A stretch of DNA of 64,000 bases from Leifsonia poae (GTDB lineage Bacteria; Actinomycetota; Actinomycetes; Actinomycetales; Microbacteriaceae), in the NCBI RefSeq assembly GCF_027921845.1, contig NZ_BSEN01000013.1:226526-290525 (forward strand), given 5' to 3'. The notes under the pieces are model-generated. The model searched no databases. It was given only the letters and a program-made list of their open reading frames with translations, and had not been told where the DNA came from. Positions 62,184-64,000 of this stretch are shown in pieces (within the stretch, counting starts at the first letter, position 1; the number at the start of each line of letters is the position of its first letter). The translations under genes were made by a program, and so were the position numbers.

Positions 62184-62197
62184 TGGGAACGCTTCCA
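62184..62197. promoter_or_regulatory. possible LacI-like operator between cysK and prmC
   Basis: TGGGAACGCTTCCA is a 14-base site with a central CG and 5 of 7 base pairs of dyad symmetry, the shape used by LacI-family regulators. No LacI gene is nearby. It may be chance. Confidence 0.3.
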
Positions 62198-62278
62198 ACT
62201 CTATTCTCCGGATGCCCGTGCCCGTGCTGTGTGACGTCGGCTGACGCCGGTCCGGCTTGCCGCTAGGCTCGACGGGCG

Positions 62279-63157
62279 ATGACCCCACCCGATGACTCCT
62301 CCCCTCTTGTCAGTGCCCTCCGTGAAGAGGTGTCCGCCGTGCTCGCGCGCGCCGGCGTTCCCGATCCCGAGGTCGATGCCGAACTGCTGATCGGCCACGT
62401 TCTCGGCGAGGGCCGCGGGCGGGTGCAGGCGCTCGCGCACATGGGATCGCAGCTGAGTGCCGACGACGCCGCAACCGTGCGCGAGCTGGCCGAGCGGCGT
62501 GCCTCGCGCGAGCCTCTGCAGCACATCACCGGCAAGGCGCCCTTCCGGTCGTTGGAACTCTCCGTCGGACCCGGCGTCTTCGTCCCCCGTCCCGAGACCG
62601 AGCAGGTCGCACAGTTCGCCATCGACGCGCTTCGCGCCGTACCGAGCCCCGAACCCATCGGCGTCGACCTCGGCACCGGCAGCGGCGCGATCGCCCTCGC
62701 CATGGCCACCGAGGTCCCGCACGCGCGCATCCTCGCCGTCGAGAACTCGCCTGAGGCGTTCATCTGGGCGCGGCGCAACGTCGAGGAGACCGGCGCGACG
62801 AACGCGCGCGTCGTCTTCGTCGATCTCGCCGACGCCCTGCCCGAGCTCGACGGCACCGTCGACGTCGTCATCTCGAACCCCCCGTACATTCCTGCCGAAG
62901 CCATTCCGCGCGATCCCGAAGTGCGGCTCTACGATCCGCCCGCCGCCCTGTACGGCGGAGCCGATGGGCTGGATGTCGTGCGCATCATCTCCCGCGTCGC
63001 TCAGCGTCTGCTGCACCCCGGCGGGACCCTCGTGCTCGAGCACGGCGAGCTGCAGGGGCAGGAGATCCGCGACCTGCTCACCGCCGACGGCTGGCGTGCC
63101 ACCGCGACCCACCGCGACCTCACCACCCGGGATCGGACCACCACGGCCGTGCGCTAA
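62279..63157 (+). CDS. prmC: peptide chain release factor N5-glutamine methyltransferase
   Basis: A 292-residue SAM-dependent methyltransferase. The N-terminal helical domain binds the release factor; the SAM motif is GVDLGTGSGAIALAMA and the substrate-binding NPPY motif is VVISNPPYIP. PRPETE before it is a PrmC hallmark. It methylates the GGQ glutamine of RF1 and RF2. In the usual actinobacterial order it follows prfA directly; here cysE and cysK intervene on the other strand. Confidence 0.95.
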   Translation: MTPPDDSSPLVSALREEVSAVLARAGVPDPEVDAELLIGHVLGEGRGRVQALAHMGSQLSADDAATVRELAERRASREPLQHITGKAPFRSLELSVGPGVFVPRPETEQVAQFAIDALRAVPSPEPIGVDLGTGSGAIALAMATEVPHARILAVENSPEAFIWARRNVEETGATNARVVFVDLADALPELDGTVDVVISNPPYIPAEAIPRDPEVRLYDPPAALYGGADGLDVVRIISRVAQRLLHPGGTLVLEHGELQGQEIRDLLTADGWRATATHRDLTTRDRTTTAVR

Positions 63158-63237
63158 CAGCGTGGGCCCGGTACGTGCGCCGGCAGCGTGGGCTCGATGC
63201 GTGCGCCGGCAGCGTGGGCCAGCAGCGCCTGCGCCGG
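63158..63237. repeat. three tandem 26-28-bp repeats after prmC
   Basis: Units starting CAGCGTGGGC and ending GCGCCGG begin at 63158, 63184 and 63210 (26, 26 and 28 bases). They start right at the prmC stop and fill the gap to the convergent VOC gene. No hairpin terminator is visible in this gap apart from them. Confidence 0.8.
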
Positions 63238-63245
63238 CCGTCCCG

Positions 63246-63635
63246 TCAGACCGCATCCGGTCGACGAGCGTCCGCAGTGATCTGCTGCAGCGCCCACGAA
63301 TTGCCGTCAGGATCGTTGAAGTATGCGTAGAGCACTCCGCCCATGTCGGCCACGCTCGAGACATCGACTCCGTTCGCGACGAGTTCGCCTCGCACCGCCT
63401 CGACATCGTCGACCACCAGGTGAAGGTTCGCGACACGGGGTGCGCCCGGATCGCCGAACCCAGTCCCAAAGGCGATCGAGCACGCTGAGCCCGGCGGCGT
63501 CAGCTGCACCACCCGCATGCCATTACCCGGCTCCACATCGTGATCGAGCCGGAATCCCACCCGGTCGACGTAGAACTCCTTCGTGCGCTCGACATCCGTC
63601 GTCGGCAGCGGGACCAGTTCCAGTCGCATGTCCAT
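63246..63635 (-). CDS. VOC family (glyoxalase/bleomycin-resistance-like) protein
   Basis: A 129-residue single-domain VOC protein with the paired beta-alpha-beta-beta-beta modules: MRLELVPLPTTDVERTKEFYVDRVGF, then VANLHLVVDDVEAVRGELVANGVD and LYAYFNDPDGNSWALQQI. The putative metal ligands (Glu of RLELV, His of ANLHLVV and the final Gln/Glu) are only partly kept, so enzymatic role or binding only is open. The ATG of MDMRLE has AAGGAG about 11 bases upstream; the Met two codons on is an alternative start. Confidence 0.87.
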   Translation of the reverse strand: MDMRLELVPLPTTDVERTKEFYVDRVGFRLDHDVEPGNGMRVVQLTPPGSACSIAFGTGFGDPGAPRVANLHLVVDDVEAVRGELVANGVDVSSVADMGGVLYAYFNDPDGNSWALQQITADARRPDAV

Positions 63636-63891
63636 GGGTACGGTTTCTCCTTCTTGTGTGTGGTGCTTGGTTCTCTGGGGTGGTGGTTTGTTCTCTGAGG
63701 TGATGCTGGGCTGGCGGCGGTTCGGGCGGGAGGACGTCGGCTTTGCGCAGTGCCTGCTGTCGCCGAGGGTACAGCGCGTGAAGCTTCGCGGCACCACTCG
63801 AAGCATTCAGCACGAGCGAGAGCGCGTTGAGATGTCGAGCATCGTGTGCGCGTGCGCCAACGTCGACCCGCCCGCGTGATCGAGGCGTGCG
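63636..63891. other. intergenic stretch without a convincing gene
   Basis: Between the VOC gene and the partial HNH gene I see no gene with a sound start and domain. It must hold the promoter of the VOC gene. Confidence 0.5.
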
Positions 63892-64000
63892 TCATGCGGC
63901 GTGTTCGGTGGGGTCGGTGAGTGTGGTGGGGTTGGTGGCGTAGGAGAGTGTGGGGCGTCCGCCGGGGCGGGGTCGGCGGTGGGGGTCGATGTGTGGTGGC
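63892..64000 (-). CDS. C-terminal end of a probable DUF222/HNH endonuclease (truncated by the window edge)
   Basis: The minus strand is open from the window edge to a TGA at 63892-63894. It codes for 35 residues with HIDPHRRPRPGGRPTLSY and a Thr/Pro-rich end NPTTLTDPTEHAA. Such Pro/Arg-rich tails close the DUF222-HNH proteins that occur in several copies in Microbacteriaceae genomes. Only the tail is visible, so the call rests on memory of the family; the HNH domain itself would lie beyond 64000. Confidence 0.5.
   Translation of the reverse strand, partial: PPHIDPHRRPRPGGRPTLSYATNPTTLTDPTEHAA

Noticed and set aside
63583..63879. 98-codon plus-strand frame near the right edge
   Set aside because: It overlaps the start of the VOC gene on the other strand, lacks a good ribosome binding site and shows no domain.

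Overview
The window looks like chromosomal DNA of a high-GC Gram-positive bacterium of the family Microbacteriaceae, most likely Microbacterium or a close relative. The basis is the very high GC content, frequent GTG starts with GGAGG-type ribosome binding sites, the actinobacterial gene order argS-lysA-hom-thrC-thrB-rho-prfA-prmC, a DtxR/IdeR-type iron box, a SigR/SigH-type promoter and LAxTG-type surface anchors. I called genes from reading frames, motifs, start sites and overlaps only; no database was searched. No complete mobile element, prophage, CRISPR array or rRNA is present.

Left part (1-23.6 kb): the 3' end of an MMPL-type exporter fused to a degenerate ABC-like domain, followed by a YhgE/Pip membrane protein; a secreted protein with cell-wall-binding repeats; small metabolic enzymes (aldo/keto reductase, DUF1611/DgcN-like protein with a structured leader, zinc alcohol dehydrogenase, Nudix hydrolase); a 1506-residue FHA-containing type VII secretion ATPase with a small downstream partner; a phytase-like esterase; a lipase-maturation-factor-like membrane protein; and a DNA repair group made of a LigD-type polymerase domain, a UdgX-type uracil-DNA glycosylase and an ATP-dependent DNA ligase. 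An iron box controls a short siderophore-interacting protein at 23.06 kb.

Middle (23.6-48.3 kb): a translationally coupled flavoprotein/small membrane protein/SDR operon; crotonase, arginase-family and F420-reductase-like genes; a TPM-domain protein followed by PspA; PuuD-like hydrolase and Pcm; a sugar operon (solute-binding lipoprotein, two permeases, GH4 6-phospho-glucosidase, BadF/GlcNAc-kinase-like protein) with a ROK regulator upstream; a long perfect inverted repeat; an epimerase; an MscS channel; an msrB-msrA operon behind a SigR/SigH-type promoter; and two surface proteins ending in LADSG/LADTG sorting signals.

Right part (48.3-64 kb): tRNA-Arg(CCG), a lipoprotein, then the core block argS, a DUF2993 protein, lysA, hom, thrC, thrB (mostly overlapping by 1-4 bases, so probably one amino-acid biosynthesis transcript), rho, prfA and prmC. 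A leftward cysK-cysE pair sits between prfA and prmC, and no rpmE lies between rho and prfA. The window ends with a VOC-family gene and what looks like the C-terminus of a DUF222/HNH endonuclease.

Most of this is ordinary core genome. The points that deserve a second look are the MMPL-pseudo-ABC fusion, the ribosome-binding-site-sequestering hairpin ahead of the DUF1611 gene, the 24-bp perfect inverted repeat at 40.4 kb, the lone FHA-EccC ATPase, the UdgX/polymerase/ligase group, and the sugar operon that pairs an ABC importer with a phospho-glycosidase and a kinase.
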